Under the pieces are notes generated by a model that searched no databases, had not been told where the DNA came from, and saw nothing but the letters and a program-made list of their open reading frames with translations. A stretch of DNA of 64,000 nt. Origin: JASBZA01 sp964392065. GTDB taxonomy: Bacteria; Bacillota; Clostridia; Saccharofermentanales; Fastidiosipilaceae. Shown in pieces: positions 8,241 to 16,949 of the stretch; position 1 is the stretch's first letter; each line of letters opens with the position of its first letter. Made by a program: the position numbers and the translations under genes. Where the stretch lies: contig CAYMOG010000002.1 of NCBI GenBank assembly GCA_964392065.1, positions 65,396 to 129,395 on the forward strand, written 5' to 3'.

Positions 8241-10140
8241 GGCTTATCGCTCCTTGTCCTAGGCGATTCGCTAAGCCTTTTTGACAAATTTCCGCACCCC
8301 AGGGCAGGACTCCACAGAGCATACAGCCCTCTCCACAAGGCGTACTTAGCTCGGCACGTATTGCTTTTTCATATTCATGCCAGAGAAATTCCTTTCGTAC
8401 ACCAATCTGAATATGATCCCAAGGTAAAACTTCTTCACGGTTTCTTACTCTATGAACATAGAAATCTATATCGAGTCCTTGGTCTGTCATTAATTTTTGC
8501 CAAAGTTCAAAGTCAAAAAATTCTTCCCAAGAATCCAAGTAAACGCCTTCTTCAGCCCCAGCTTCAAGGACTTTACCTAAACGTCTATCACCACGAGCAA
8601 GAACGGCTTCCCAGAGAGAAACCGATGTAGCATGCCAATTCAGTTTGACATAGCGTGAACGTAAACTTTGGGTAAGGATATCCAGTTTTCGTTTCATCTC
8701 TTCTTTTCTTTCTTGTGCTACCCATTGGAATGGCGTAAAAGGTTTAGGAATAAACAAGGCAACGCTTACCGTAATTTCAGCTTTCCTTAAATTCAATCCT
8801 TCTTTTTTGAGACGAAAATAGACGTCTAGAATTTTCTGAACTAGTTGACCAATGCCTTCAATGTCTTCATCGGTCTCCGTGGGTAAACCTAACATAAAAT
8901 AGAGTTTTGCTCCAGAGTATCCGCCACGAAATGCTAATTCCATGCCTCGTAGGATTTCTTCTTCGTCAATTCCTTTGTTTATAACATCGCGCAATCTCTG
9001 GGTACCAGCTTCGGGTGCAAACGTAAGACCACTTTTACGATTCTTAGATATTTTATCCATAAGACTAAGAGAGAAATCGTCAATTCTTAATGAGGGCACA
9101 GATAGATTAACTCTCTCCTCTCCAATTTCTGCAAACAGTTGATTGGTCAATTCTTTTAATTGGGAGTAATCCGATGTGGACAATGAGAGTAAACCGACTT
9201 CGTGATAACCAGAACTATCGAGTTGTCTACGCATTTGTTTGGCAAGAAGTTTAGGGCTTTTCTCTCTGACCGGTCTGTATATTTGTCCTGCTTGACAGAA
9301 ACGACAGCCCCTTGGGCAAGCTCTAAATACTTCCAAAGCTACACGATCATGAACGGTTTCTATGTTAGGTACCAAAGCTTTCTGAGGAAAATGTGCACCA
9401 TTCATGTCCTGTATAATGCGTTTCTCAATAAGAGCAGGTGCCCCATCTAAAGCCACTATCTCTTCCACTTGACCATCGGCTAAATAGTGCACTTCATAAA
9501 GTGAAGGGACATATGCACCTTTAATCTTCGATGCTTCTAGTAGAAATTCTTTTCGACTTGCACCGCCTATTACACGCATAGTGCGCATAAGTGAAAGAAG
9601 TTCTATTAAGCTCTCTTCTCCTTCACCCATAAGAACAATGTCTAGGAAGTCTGCCATGGGTTCGATATTGTATGTTACAGGGCCACCTGCAATAATAATT
9701 GGATCCTCTTCTTGTCGATCAAGACTTCGCAAAGGAATACCTGCTAGTTTTAGCAGAGCTAAAGTAGGACTAAATGCCAGTTCATAGGATAGAGAAAATC
9801 CGATGCAATCGAAATTGGCTACAGGCATATGGTTCTCTAGACTGAATAAAGGAATATTTTGCTCTTCCATAATTTTCTTCATATCGACCCATGGAGCAAA
9901 CACTCTTTCACAAAGCAATGTCTCTTCCTGGTTAACTAAGTCATAAAGAATTTTCAATGCGAGATTAGACATTCCCAGTTGATAAGTATCGGGGAAACAA
10001 AAAGCAAAACGCAAGAGACGATATGTATCGTCTGCTGCGTCCTGCCAAGATTTTTTAATTTGATTAAATTCTCCACCCAAGTATTGACCGGGTAATTTTA
10101 CACTCCTTAATATGGAGTTTTTCAGTTTAACTTGCCTCAT
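8233..10140 (-). CDS. TIGR03960 family B12-binding-domain radical SAM protein
   Basis: This 635-residue protein has an N-terminal cobalamin-binding-like Rossmann domain (about 40-200), then a radical-SAM barrel with the [4Fe-4S] ligands C275, C279 and C282 in RACPRGCRFCQAGQ. Near the C-terminus is a second cysteine group (PCGEGCMLCG), characteristic of this family and possibly binding another cluster. The function is unknown; in many Gram-positives the family sits beside ribosomal protein L21/L27 or RNase G genes, hinting at RNA or ribosome modification. Here it sits between pgi and DUF2344. It starts 15 bases after pgi ends, with a weak ribosome binding site. Confidence 0.9.
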   Translation of the reverse strand: MRQVKLKNSILRSVKLPGQYLGGEFNQIKKSWQDAADDTYRLLRFAFCFPDTYQLGMSNLALKILYDLVNQEETLLCERVFAPWVDMKKIMEEQNIPLFSLENHMPVANFDCIGFSLSYELAFSPTLALLKLAGIPLRSLDRQEEDPIIIAGGPVTYNIEPMADFLDIVLMGEGEESLIELLSLMRTMRVIGGASRKEFLLEASKIKGAYVPSLYEVHYLADGQVEEIVALDGAPALIEKRIIQDMNGAHFPQKALVPNIETVHDRVALEVFRACPRGCRFCQAGQIYRPVREKSPKLLAKQMRRQLDSSGYHEVGLLSLSTSDYSQLKELTNQLFAEIGEERVNLSVPSLRIDDFSLSLMDKISKNRKSGLTFAPEAGTQRLRDVINKGIDEEEILRGMELAFRGGYSGAKLYFMLGLPTETDEDIEGIGQLVQKILDVYFRLKKEGLNLRKAEITVSVALFIPKPFTPFQWVAQERKEEMKRKLDILTQSLRSRYVKLNWHATSVSLWEAVLARGDRRLGKVLEAGAEEGVYLDSWEEFFDFELWQKLMTDQGLDIDFYVHRVRNREEVLPWDHIQIGVRKEFLWHEYEKAIRAELSTPCGEGCMLCGVLPWGAEICQKGLANRLGQGAISHD

Positions 10141-10155
10141 GCAATATCTTTCTAA

Positions 10156-11490
10156 TTAGGAAAGTCTCTTCTCTAATTCAGCCTTTTCTTCTTCGAAACC
10201 TGGTTTACCTAAAAGCGCAAACATATTTACTTTATAGGCTTCTACTCCTGGTTGGTCGAAAGGATTTATGGAGTTAAGATAACCACTAATTGCACATGCG
10301 CGCTCGAAGAAATAGACTAATTCACCGAAACTTCTCGCTGTTAGAGCATCCACTTCAATTAATAAGTTTGGTACACCACCATCAACATGGGCTAATACGG
10401 TTCCCTGCATAGCTTTATAATTCACATCATGCATATCACGGCCAGCTAAATAATTCAGCCCATCTAGATTCTGATCATCCTCTGGAATTGTAAAAGCCTG
10501 TTGGGATTTTTTAAACCATACGACGGTTTCGAAGAGGTTCCGGCTACCTTCTTGAATAAATTGACCCATGGAATGTAAATCTGTGGTATTGGCCACACCA
10601 GCGGGGAATAAGCCTTTTTGATCTTTGCCCTCACTCTCACCATAGAGCTGCTTCCACCACTCAGTTAGTGTTGCACATCCAGGTTCATAATTAACTAGAA
10701 CTTCTATAGCATAGCCTTTGCGATGAAGATTCATACGACTAGCAGCATAAAGATACGCAGGATTGTCTTCCAATTCTCGTACTCTGTAAGCCTTCTCACC
10801 CGCCTTTAATCCTTCCATCATTTCTTCAATATCAATTCCAGCAACCGCTATAGGAAGTAAACCAACTGCTGTCAAAACAGAATAGCGACCACCGATATTA
10901 TCCGGTACGACAAAAGATTCATAGCCTTCTTGTTCACATAATGTACGTAAGGCACCCTTGTTTTTATCCGTGGTGACATAAATTCTGTTTCGGGCTTCTT
11001 CTTTGCCATAGCGATCTTCAATATATTGTTTTAAGACGCGGAAAGCAATGGCCGTTTCTGTAGTCGTACCTGATTTCGAAATCACATTGACACAAACTTC
11101 TTTACCTTCTAACGCAGCCATTAAATTAGCCAAATAATTTGGAGAAATTTGATTACCACAGAAAATCACTTCAGGACTCGTGCTGTCCTTGAGATAAGCA
11201 AAAGGATCCGTTAGTGCATCGATTGCTGCCTGAGCGCCCAAATAAGACCCACCAATACCTGCACAAATAAACACATCGCATGATTTGCGAATCTTCTCGG
11301 AAGCTGCTAAGACCCTCTTAAATTCTTCCTGGTCATAATGTTCCGATAAGTTCACCCATCCTAGATAATCGCTTCCAGGACCCGTGCCATTCTCTAGCGT
11401 GTCGTGGGCCAATGCGACTTGTTCTCGCATCATCGCCACTTCTTCTGTGCGCATGAATTCTAAAGCATTCTTATAAGAAAAATTAATCAT
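10156..11490 (-). CDS. pgi: Glucose-6-phosphate isomerase
   Basis: Pgi interconverts glucose 6-phosphate and fructose 6-phosphate in glycolysis and gluconeogenesis. The 444-residue size is that of the shorter Gram-positive type. Visible motifs are the sugar-phosphate loop GGSYLGAQAAI, the SIS-type SKSGTTTETAIAFR block, PDNIGGRYSVLT, and the C-terminal FDQPGVEAYK segment carrying the ring-opening lysine. Its start overlaps the end of the DUF4080 gene by 8 bases. The same operon carries PEP carboxykinase, placing two central-carbon enzymes together. Confidence 0.96.
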   Translation of the reverse strand: MINFSYKNALEFMRTEEVAMMREQVALAHDTLENGTGPGSDYLGWVNLSEHYDQEEFKRVLAASEKIRKSCDVFICAGIGGSYLGAQAAIDALTDPFAYLKDSTSPEVIFCGNQISPNYLANLMAALEGKEVCVNVISKSGTTTETAIAFRVLKQYIEDRYGKEEARNRIYVTTDKNKGALRTLCEQEGYESFVVPDNIGGRYSVLTAVGLLPIAVAGIDIEEMMEGLKAGEKAYRVRELEDNPAYLYAASRMNLHRKGYAIEVLVNYEPGCATLTEWWKQLYGESEGKDQKGLFPAGVANTTDLHSMGQFIQEGSRNLFETVVWFKKSQQAFTIPEDDQNLDGLNYLAGRDMHDVNYKAMQGTVLAHVDGGVPNLLIEVDALTARSFGELVYFFERACAISGYLNSINPFDQPGVEAYKVNMFALLGKPGFEEEKAELEKRLS

Positions 11491-13069
11491 CTATAGACTC
11501 CTTCATAATTAAATGGGATAATTTCTCTTCAATTTTACCCGAAAACACAAGCTTTTGCACCACTTTCTCTAAACCGAGGGAACCTGGTTTTCTATTCTCC
11601 ATAAATTCGGTCAAGAATGGACCCATAATGCTTCCTAACATCTCTGGATCTTCTTTATAAATATAATCGATAAATACAAAATACTGCTCATCTTTGCCGA
11701 GAAAACGTAGAGATGGTCCTCTCCATCGGTCATAAACTTGGGCCAAAGCTCCGAGAAATCTAAAAGCACTTAGCTTCTTCTTCTCAACATAATATCTAAA
11801 TGTATTCTTGAGAATTCCCTGGTCCATGTAGCGTTCGGTCATTTCTGCGACTTGATTAGCTAGAATAAAATCAGCAGGCATCATGCCATCCGATTGATAA
11901 ACTTCGTAAGGCGGATTAGGATTATAAATATAGCCACGAGCCAAGGCATCTTCTAATAGTGGTGTACCTCGTAGCAATTTCAGGTGTCCTAATTGAAGCA
12001 TATCGGGCTTTAACTGCCATAAGAAGTTATAAGATTCTTCTAACATCTTTAGTGACTCTTCAGGTAGACCCGCTATGAGATCTAAATGAATATTCTGTTT
12101 TCCGGCAACCAAGAGTTTTTGAATGGAATGTATCTGGCTTATGGTTAGTGGCTTACGATTTACAAGTTGTAAGGTTTTCTGATGTATGCTTTGAATTCCA
12201 ATTTCAAATTGAAACAAATCTTTGGGAGCATGGGTAAGAAGTTCAACGGACTCATCATCAAGAAGAGAAGATTCCAGTTCGAAGTGAAATCTAGGCATTT
12301 TTTCGATTCCTAGAGTTTCAGCAGCTTGTATTAAATACTGCCAAATTAAAATTGCTCTGGAAGATGGAAAGTTGAAACTTCGGTCTAGAAATTTAACAAT
12401 TTCATATTCTTTTTCAATAAAATAATCAAGTTCACGAAATACTTGTTCTATCGGTTTGAACTGAGGGTTCCCTTCGACGCTCGAAACACAATAAGAACAA
12501 CGATAAGGACAACCTCTAGAACTCTCATAATGTACGATTTTATTTGCTAATCTATCTTCAATTTTGGGATAGTAGAATGGAAGAAATTCTGGTGGAAGTC
12601 GTAACGGTGCTTGTACACCTACAGTAGTTAAATTCTCTTTACCCTTCTTAGCAAGCACATGGTCTACATCTCTATTAAATAAATTCAAAAACTCTAGTTC
12701 ACCATCTCCTTGCATGACATAATCCCATGCGGTTTGTCTCTTGTATTCATTGGCTACATCGTATTGAACTTCTGGGCCACCAGCAATATATTTGGCATTT
12801 GGTCTTGTTTTCTTAAGATAATCTAGGAGCTTATCAATAAACTCTAAATTCCAGATGTATACGGAAAAAGCATAGATATCGGCATCTTCCTCGAATAGAA
12901 TACTTCTACACTCTATAGGATTCTGATTAATATTAAACTCTAATAGCTTCCATTCATGTGTCGCGAAACGTTCTGGTTTAAGATTTTCCTCTAAGAAATA
13001 ATAAATCGAGTATAAAGCAGGATTCATGTGACTAAATTGACTATTACATGCAACAAAACAAATTTTCAT
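11483..13069 (-). CDS. DUF4080 B12-binding-domain radical SAM protein
   Basis: This 528-residue protein has an N-terminal cobalamin-binding-like domain (VACNSQFSHMNPALYSI at the start, AGGPEVQYD near 97-104) and a radical-SAM core with cluster ligands C187, C191 and C194 in SSRGCPYRCSYCVSS. The C-terminal part matches the layout of DUF4080 proteins. Its substrate is unknown. An AGGAG ribosome binding site lies just ahead of the ATG, and the gene is first in the minus-strand operon that continues through pgi to pckG. It is divergent from the ABC-F gene, with about 160 bases between the likely starts. Family assignment is good, function unknown. Confidence 0.85.
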   Translation of the reverse strand: MKICFVACNSQFSHMNPALYSIYYFLEENLKPERFATHEWKLLEFNINQNPIECRSILFEEDADIYAFSVYIWNLEFIDKLLDYLKKTRPNAKYIAGGPEVQYDVANEYKRQTAWDYVMQGDGELEFLNLFNRDVDHVLAKKGKENLTTVGVQAPLRLPPEFLPFYYPKIEDRLANKIVHYESSRGCPYRCSYCVSSVEGNPQFKPIEQVFRELDYFIEKEYEIVKFLDRSFNFPSSRAILIWQYLIQAAETLGIEKMPRFHFELESSLLDDESVELLTHAPKDLFQFEIGIQSIHQKTLQLVNRKPLTISQIHSIQKLLVAGKQNIHLDLIAGLPEESLKMLEESYNFLWQLKPDMLQLGHLKLLRGTPLLEDALARGYIYNPNPPYEVYQSDGMMPADFILANQVAEMTERYMDQGILKNTFRYYVEKKKLSAFRFLGALAQVYDRWRGPSLRFLGKDEQYFVFIDYIYKEDPEMLGSIMGPFLTEFMENRKPGSLGLEKVVQKLVFSGKIEEKLSHLIMKESIDD

Positions 13070-13231
13070 AAGTCTCCTAAATAATGGGGGATTTCATGTA
13101 TGAAAGTGTATAGCTTTTGAACTCCGAGTGCAAATCACTAGGTAGGACTATTCTCATGAATAAAACCGTTCCAAGTCAAGCAGTATGGTAAAATAATGCA
13201 AGATTTTACTACAGAAGGATTTGATATTAAC

Positions 13232-15145
13232 ATGGCCATCTTACAAGCCCAAGGGATATCCAAGAGTTATTTCGCCAGAGATGTCCTCTCGGGAGTTGAT
13301 TTAACGTTAAATGAAGGTGAGCGTTTTGCTCTGATTGGAGATAATGGTACAGGGAAATCTACCTTTCTAAAAATTATAGCGGGTGTGGAGGAAGCCGATG
13401 TCGGCAGAATATCTATTGCTTCTACTATTACAGTCTCCTATTTATCTCAACAGATGGAAGAGTTTGAAAATCTTGAAGCTACCGTTCTAAACACCGATTT
13501 TTTAGATGCTTTACAATCGCAATTAGAAGTTATCAGCAAGAAAATTCAAGAGGCAAGTCCTGAAGATGAGAAACGTCTTCTCCAAGAGTATCAGAGTATT
13601 CAAGATAAGTTTGAACAACGTGGTGGTTATGCATACCGCTCAAATCTTGCCCAAGCATTGGCGGCTCTGGGTATTCATGGTGAGAAATTACATCGCCCTA
13701 TTCGTACACTCTCAGGTGGTGAACGTATGCGAGTACTCATGGCAAGAAGAATACTAGAGAATGCCGATCTCTTGTTACTAGACGAACCAACTAATCATCT
13801 AGATATAGAAGGTTTAGAGTGGTTAGAACATTACCTTAGAAACTACAAAGGTAGCATTCTACTCATATCCCATGATCGCTATTTTATAGATAAGGTTTGT
13901 AACCGTACGGGTGAATTGGCGGGTGGAAAACTGTTTGTTTACAAGGGGAATTACTCCGACTATCAAGAACAAAAGAAAAACCGAACGGAACTTCTCACAA
14001 AAAGTATTGAAAGTCTAGAAGAAGATTTAGAACGGCAAAAAGAAATTACGCAAACGCTTCTCTCCCACAGGAAAATGACCTCCTATCATGCGAGAGAAAA
14101 AGTCGTAGCTAAACTTGAGGATGAAATTGAAGAGGTTAGGGCTTTACTTCCCCAAACCTCTCGACGCATGAATTTCCATTTCATTTCTAATGATAAGAAA
14201 ATGGATAATGAACGCCTATTGGTGCGGCTGGAAAATGCCAATATGTCCTGGGATGAAGAGAATTATTTATTCAAGAATTTGAATTTGGAAATTTTAGCGA
14301 ATAGTAAAAAAGTAATTCTTGGACCTAATGGCTCAGGTAAATCTACATTGCTCCAAATATTAATGGGTAAAATACAGAGTTTTTCTGGAGACTTGTTTGC
14401 CGTGCCAGAACTAAGTGTTGGTCACCTCGGACAGTATACGGAATTTGAAGATGAGTCTCTAAGCATTCTAGAAGAATTCGTATCGCGAACGCATGCTTTA
14501 GAAACCGATGCTAGGAATACCCTTGCTAAGTTTGCATTTACAGGAATAGAAGTCTATAAAACTATCTCAGTATTATCAGGCGGAGAACGGGCCAGACTTT
14601 ATCTATGTTGTTTATTAGAAGAAAAACCCGATCTTCTCTATCTCGATGAACCGACTAATCATTTAGATATTCATTCTAGAGAAGTTTTGGAAGATGCTAT
14701 TATAGATTTTGATGGAGCGGTAATTGCTGTAAGTCATGACCGTTATTTTATTGAGAAGTGTGGATTTGAAATCCTAGGTTTTGTAAACCATCAGGTGAAA
14801 GAATATGTAAATTATAATTCATATAGACATTTTGCGGCTTTGGCCACAGCTCTACCAGAAAATACCGTGTCGGATGTGAAGAAGACAACGAAAAAAAGAT
14901 TCAATATAGGCAAATTAACGAAAGAATTAAAAGCGTTAAATCGCCAGGTACGTGTCCTAGAACAGCGCATTCATGAAACAGAAGTAGAAATCGAAATGTT
15001 TGAAGATAAGCTTCATAATGCGGAAGATGCAGAGTATGCTGCATACGCAAATAAAACATCAGAACTTGAGGCTATGTATCAAGAATTTTTTACTTTAAGC
15101 GAAAAAGTAGAAGAGCTAAATGCTCAAATAGATGCAAACAAATAG
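13232..15145 (+). CDS. ABC-F family ATPase
   Basis: The protein has two ABC cassettes and no membrane segments, the ABC-F layout. Cassette 1 has Walker A GDNGTGKST (36-44), LSGGERMR and LLLLDEPTNHLD. Cassette 2 has GPNGSGKSTLL, LSGGERARLYL and LLYLDEPTNHLD. The linker between them is charged and helical, and the C-terminus is a coiled coil (about 555-637). ABC-F proteins act on ribosomes, in translation control or antibiotic protection; which role applies here cannot be told. An in-frame ATG exists at 13196, but I prefer the ATG at 13232 (637 residues). It follows AGAAGGA, starts directly with the conserved MAILQAQGISKSY, and a TAAAAT -10-like box at about 13189 would leave no leader for the earlier start. 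Confidence 0.9.
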   Translation: MAILQAQGISKSYFARDVLSGVDLTLNEGERFALIGDNGTGKSTFLKIIAGVEEADVGRISIASTITVSYLSQQMEEFENLEATVLNTDFLDALQSQLEVISKKIQEASPEDEKRLLQEYQSIQDKFEQRGGYAYRSNLAQALAALGIHGEKLHRPIRTLSGGERMRVLMARRILENADLLLLDEPTNHLDIEGLEWLEHYLRNYKGSILLISHDRYFIDKVCNRTGELAGGKLFVYKGNYSDYQEQKKNRTELLTKSIESLEEDLERQKEITQTLLSHRKMTSYHAREKVVAKLEDEIEEVRALLPQTSRRMNFHFISNDKKMDNERLLVRLENANMSWDEENYLFKNLNLEILANSKKVILGPNGSGKSTLLQILMGKIQSFSGDLFAVPELSVGHLGQYTEFEDESLSILEEFVSRTHALETDARNTLAKFAFTGIEVYKTISVLSGGERARLYLCCLLEEKPDLLYLDEPTNHLDIHSREVLEDAIIDFDGAVIAVSHDRYFIEKCGFEILGFVNHQVKEYVNYNSYRHFAALATALPENTVSDVKKTTKKRFNIGKLTKELKALNRQVRVLEQRIHETEVEIEMFEDKLHNAEDAEYAAYANKTSELEAMYQEFFTLSEKVEELNAQIDANK

Positions 15146-15159
15146 CTCTTCTATATAGA

Positions 15160-15750
15160 CTATTTAGGTTGAACAAATGCTACGGTTTCCATAACAGGCG
15201 TATAAGGTTTTTCAAGATAATCTTTCTCAATTTGTAAAACCTGCTCGAGACCAAACACAACTTGTCCGAAACCAGCATATTGATTATCTAAATGCCCTGC
15301 GGTTTCATCCTGTAAGCAGATGAAAAACTGAGATCCTGCACTGTCAAAGGGTTGAGCTCTTGCCATAGACAATGTCCCTTGCTTGTGCTTAATATTGTTC
15401 TGTATACCATTGGCCGCAAACTCTCCAACTATGTAGTGTCCAGGTCCTCCACGGCCAGTGCCTTCTGGATCTCCACCTTGAATTACAAAATCCTTTTCGA
15501 TTCTGTGGAATGTTAAGCCATTGTAGAATCCTTTTCCGACTAAATCCTGGAAATTTTTCACTGTTATAGGTGCTTCTTCAGGATTAAGTTCAACAACGAA
15601 AACCTTATCATCTTCCATAGTAAATTGAACGAAATTGGTCACATCATTACTGGATATATAGGGGTTTTCTGAGCTTGTTGTCTTCTCTTGACAGGAAGCC
15701 AAAATCGGCATAAGTAATACAAAAATCAAAACAAAAATACGCTTATTCAT
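15160..15750 (-). CDS. Cyclophilin-type peptidyl-prolyl cis-trans isomerase, lipoprotein
   Basis: This 196-residue protein begins with a lipoprotein signal peptide: a basic start, a hydrophobic core and the lipobox LASC with C20 as the lipidated residue. The rest is a compact cyclophilin domain with the family block GLTFHRIEKDFVIQGGDP followed by GTGRGGPGHYIVGEF, the SQFFICL segment and AGFGQVVFGLE. It should help fold proteins outside the membrane by isomerising X-Pro bonds. A GGAGG site stands ahead of the ATG. The 53-base gap after the upstream DegT-like gene contains an A/T-rich stretch that could hold its own promoter. It ends 14 bases from the convergent ABC-F gene. Confidence 0.93.
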   Translation of the reverse strand: MNKRIFVLIFVLLMPILASCQEKTTSSENPYISSNDVTNFVQFTMEDDKVFVVELNPEEAPITVKNFQDLVGKGFYNGLTFHRIEKDFVIQGGDPEGTGRGGPGHYIVGEFAANGIQNNIKHKQGTLSMARAQPFDSAGSQFFICLQDETAGHLDNQYAGFGQVVFGLEQVLQIEKDYLEKPYTPVMETVAFVQPK

Positions 15751-15803
15751 AAATCCTCCAAATGTAAATACCGTAATACTTTACTATACTCCAAACCAAT
15801 CGT

Positions 15804-16949
15804 CTATTCGTCTTTTGTATTATCTTTCCAGAAACGTCTAATGTTTGAGACAATTTCTTGAATTTCCTTGAAATCTATATAAGGATGTAAAGGTATGTTG
15901 ACCCAGCGATTGATAAGATTAGCCGAGACGGGAGCGTTAGAAAGGAGAATAAGGTTCTCTAGGTTCATATTTCGGAAAATATTTTCATAGTTATACCATT
16001 CCGGTATATTGACTGAGTAGCCTGCAAGATGCATTTCATGCATGAAACGTCCGCGTATTGTTTGATTAGGACATAGAACAACATAACTTTGCCATCCTGA
16101 ACGAAATCCACCGGGTACGAAAGGTATCTCCATTTCGTCATACAAATTATTCTCGTAGAAACTCGCATACTCTTGTAGTTTTTCGTTCTCAAAAGCAAGG
16201 TAGCTCTCTAGAGCCACGCGTAAGAAATGACTCTCCAAAGGATGAATTTTTCTATTTAATGCAGGCGTGTCGATACTCTGCGTATCTCTGTTATACCCCG
16301 TACCATTCCAGCGTTTGACTTGCTTCTCTAAAAAAGGATGATTAGTACAAATACAAGCTCCTTCGAATAAGGCTTTGACGGTGCTTTTTTGAGAGAAATT
16401 AAGGATCGATAAATCACCGAAACTTCCTACTTTCTCTTGTCTAATCTCTCCACCTAGGCCATGGCTTGCAATTTCCACTAGGTTTAAATGGTAACGTTCC
16501 GCTATTTGATTAAGCGCAGGATAATCGGCTGGAAGTGCGAAACTATCCATAGCCATAACGATTTTCTTAGGGAAGCGTTCTAAATCTCCAAGTGTCTTAA
16601 GCTTCTTTTGCAAATCAAGAACATCAATCGTATATGTTTTAGGGTGCAAATCAATCAGTACGATAGAAGCTTGTGTCTCAATAACGCCTTCTAATAGGTC
16701 AAGCGGTCCTAGAGCCGGCAGAAGTATTAAATCCTTTGCATCAACTTCCATAGCTTTAAGCGCAACTGTAAGTGCGCTTTGTAAATTACGTACGAGTTCT
16801 ACATGCTTACATTGCACATGTTCTTGTATCATTTCTGCAAATTTTCCATTGCTGAAATCCTCTATTTTATTCTCACTATCTAGAATCGTCGGCCAAAGCT
16901 TCTCCCAATCTTTTCTGACTTTACGATGATATTTCTCTATTGCCCGCAC
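15804..16949 (-). CDS. Degenerate DegT/DnrJ/EryC1-fold (aminotransferase-like) protein
   Basis: This 381-residue protein follows the DegT/StrS fold: a cofactor-domain start (NGKFAEMIQEHVQCKHVELV), IVLIDLHPKTYTID, and GGEIRQEKVGSFGDLSILNFS. Key PLP contacts look lost. The usual SGT phosphate loop reads NLQ at 55-57, and the Asp that contacts the pyridine nitrogen (normally in an EDAA-like motif) is I160 in VEIASHG. A lysine (K188 in FSQKST) is near, but not exactly at, the Schiff-base position. It may be a non-PLP relative or a divergent enzyme. The start is GTG, supported by AGGAG seven bases upstream, and overlaps the flavoprotein gene by 13 bases. Function unknown. Confidence 0.7.
   Translation of the reverse strand: MRAIEKYHRKVRKDWEKLWPTILDSENKIEDFSNGKFAEMIQEHVQCKHVELVRNLQSALTVALKAMEVDAKDLILLPALGPLDLLEGVIETQASIVLIDLHPKTYTIDVLDLQKKLKTLGDLERFPKKIVMAMDSFALPADYPALNQIAERYHLNLVEIASHGLGGEIRQEKVGSFGDLSILNFSQKSTVKALFEGACICTNHPFLEKQVKRWNGTGYNRDTQSIDTPALNRKIHPLESHFLRVALESYLAFENEKLQEYASFYENNLYDEMEIPFVPGGFRSGWQSYVVLCPNQTIRGRFMHEMHLAGYSVNIPEWYNYENIFRNMNLENLILLSNAPVSANLINRWVNIPLHPYIDFKEIQEIVSNIRRFWKDNTKDE

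Noticed and set aside
13196..13231. Upstream ATG as the start of the ABC-F gene
   Set aside because: No ribosome binding site and little room after the likely -10 box; the ATG at 13232 fits the conserved N-terminus.
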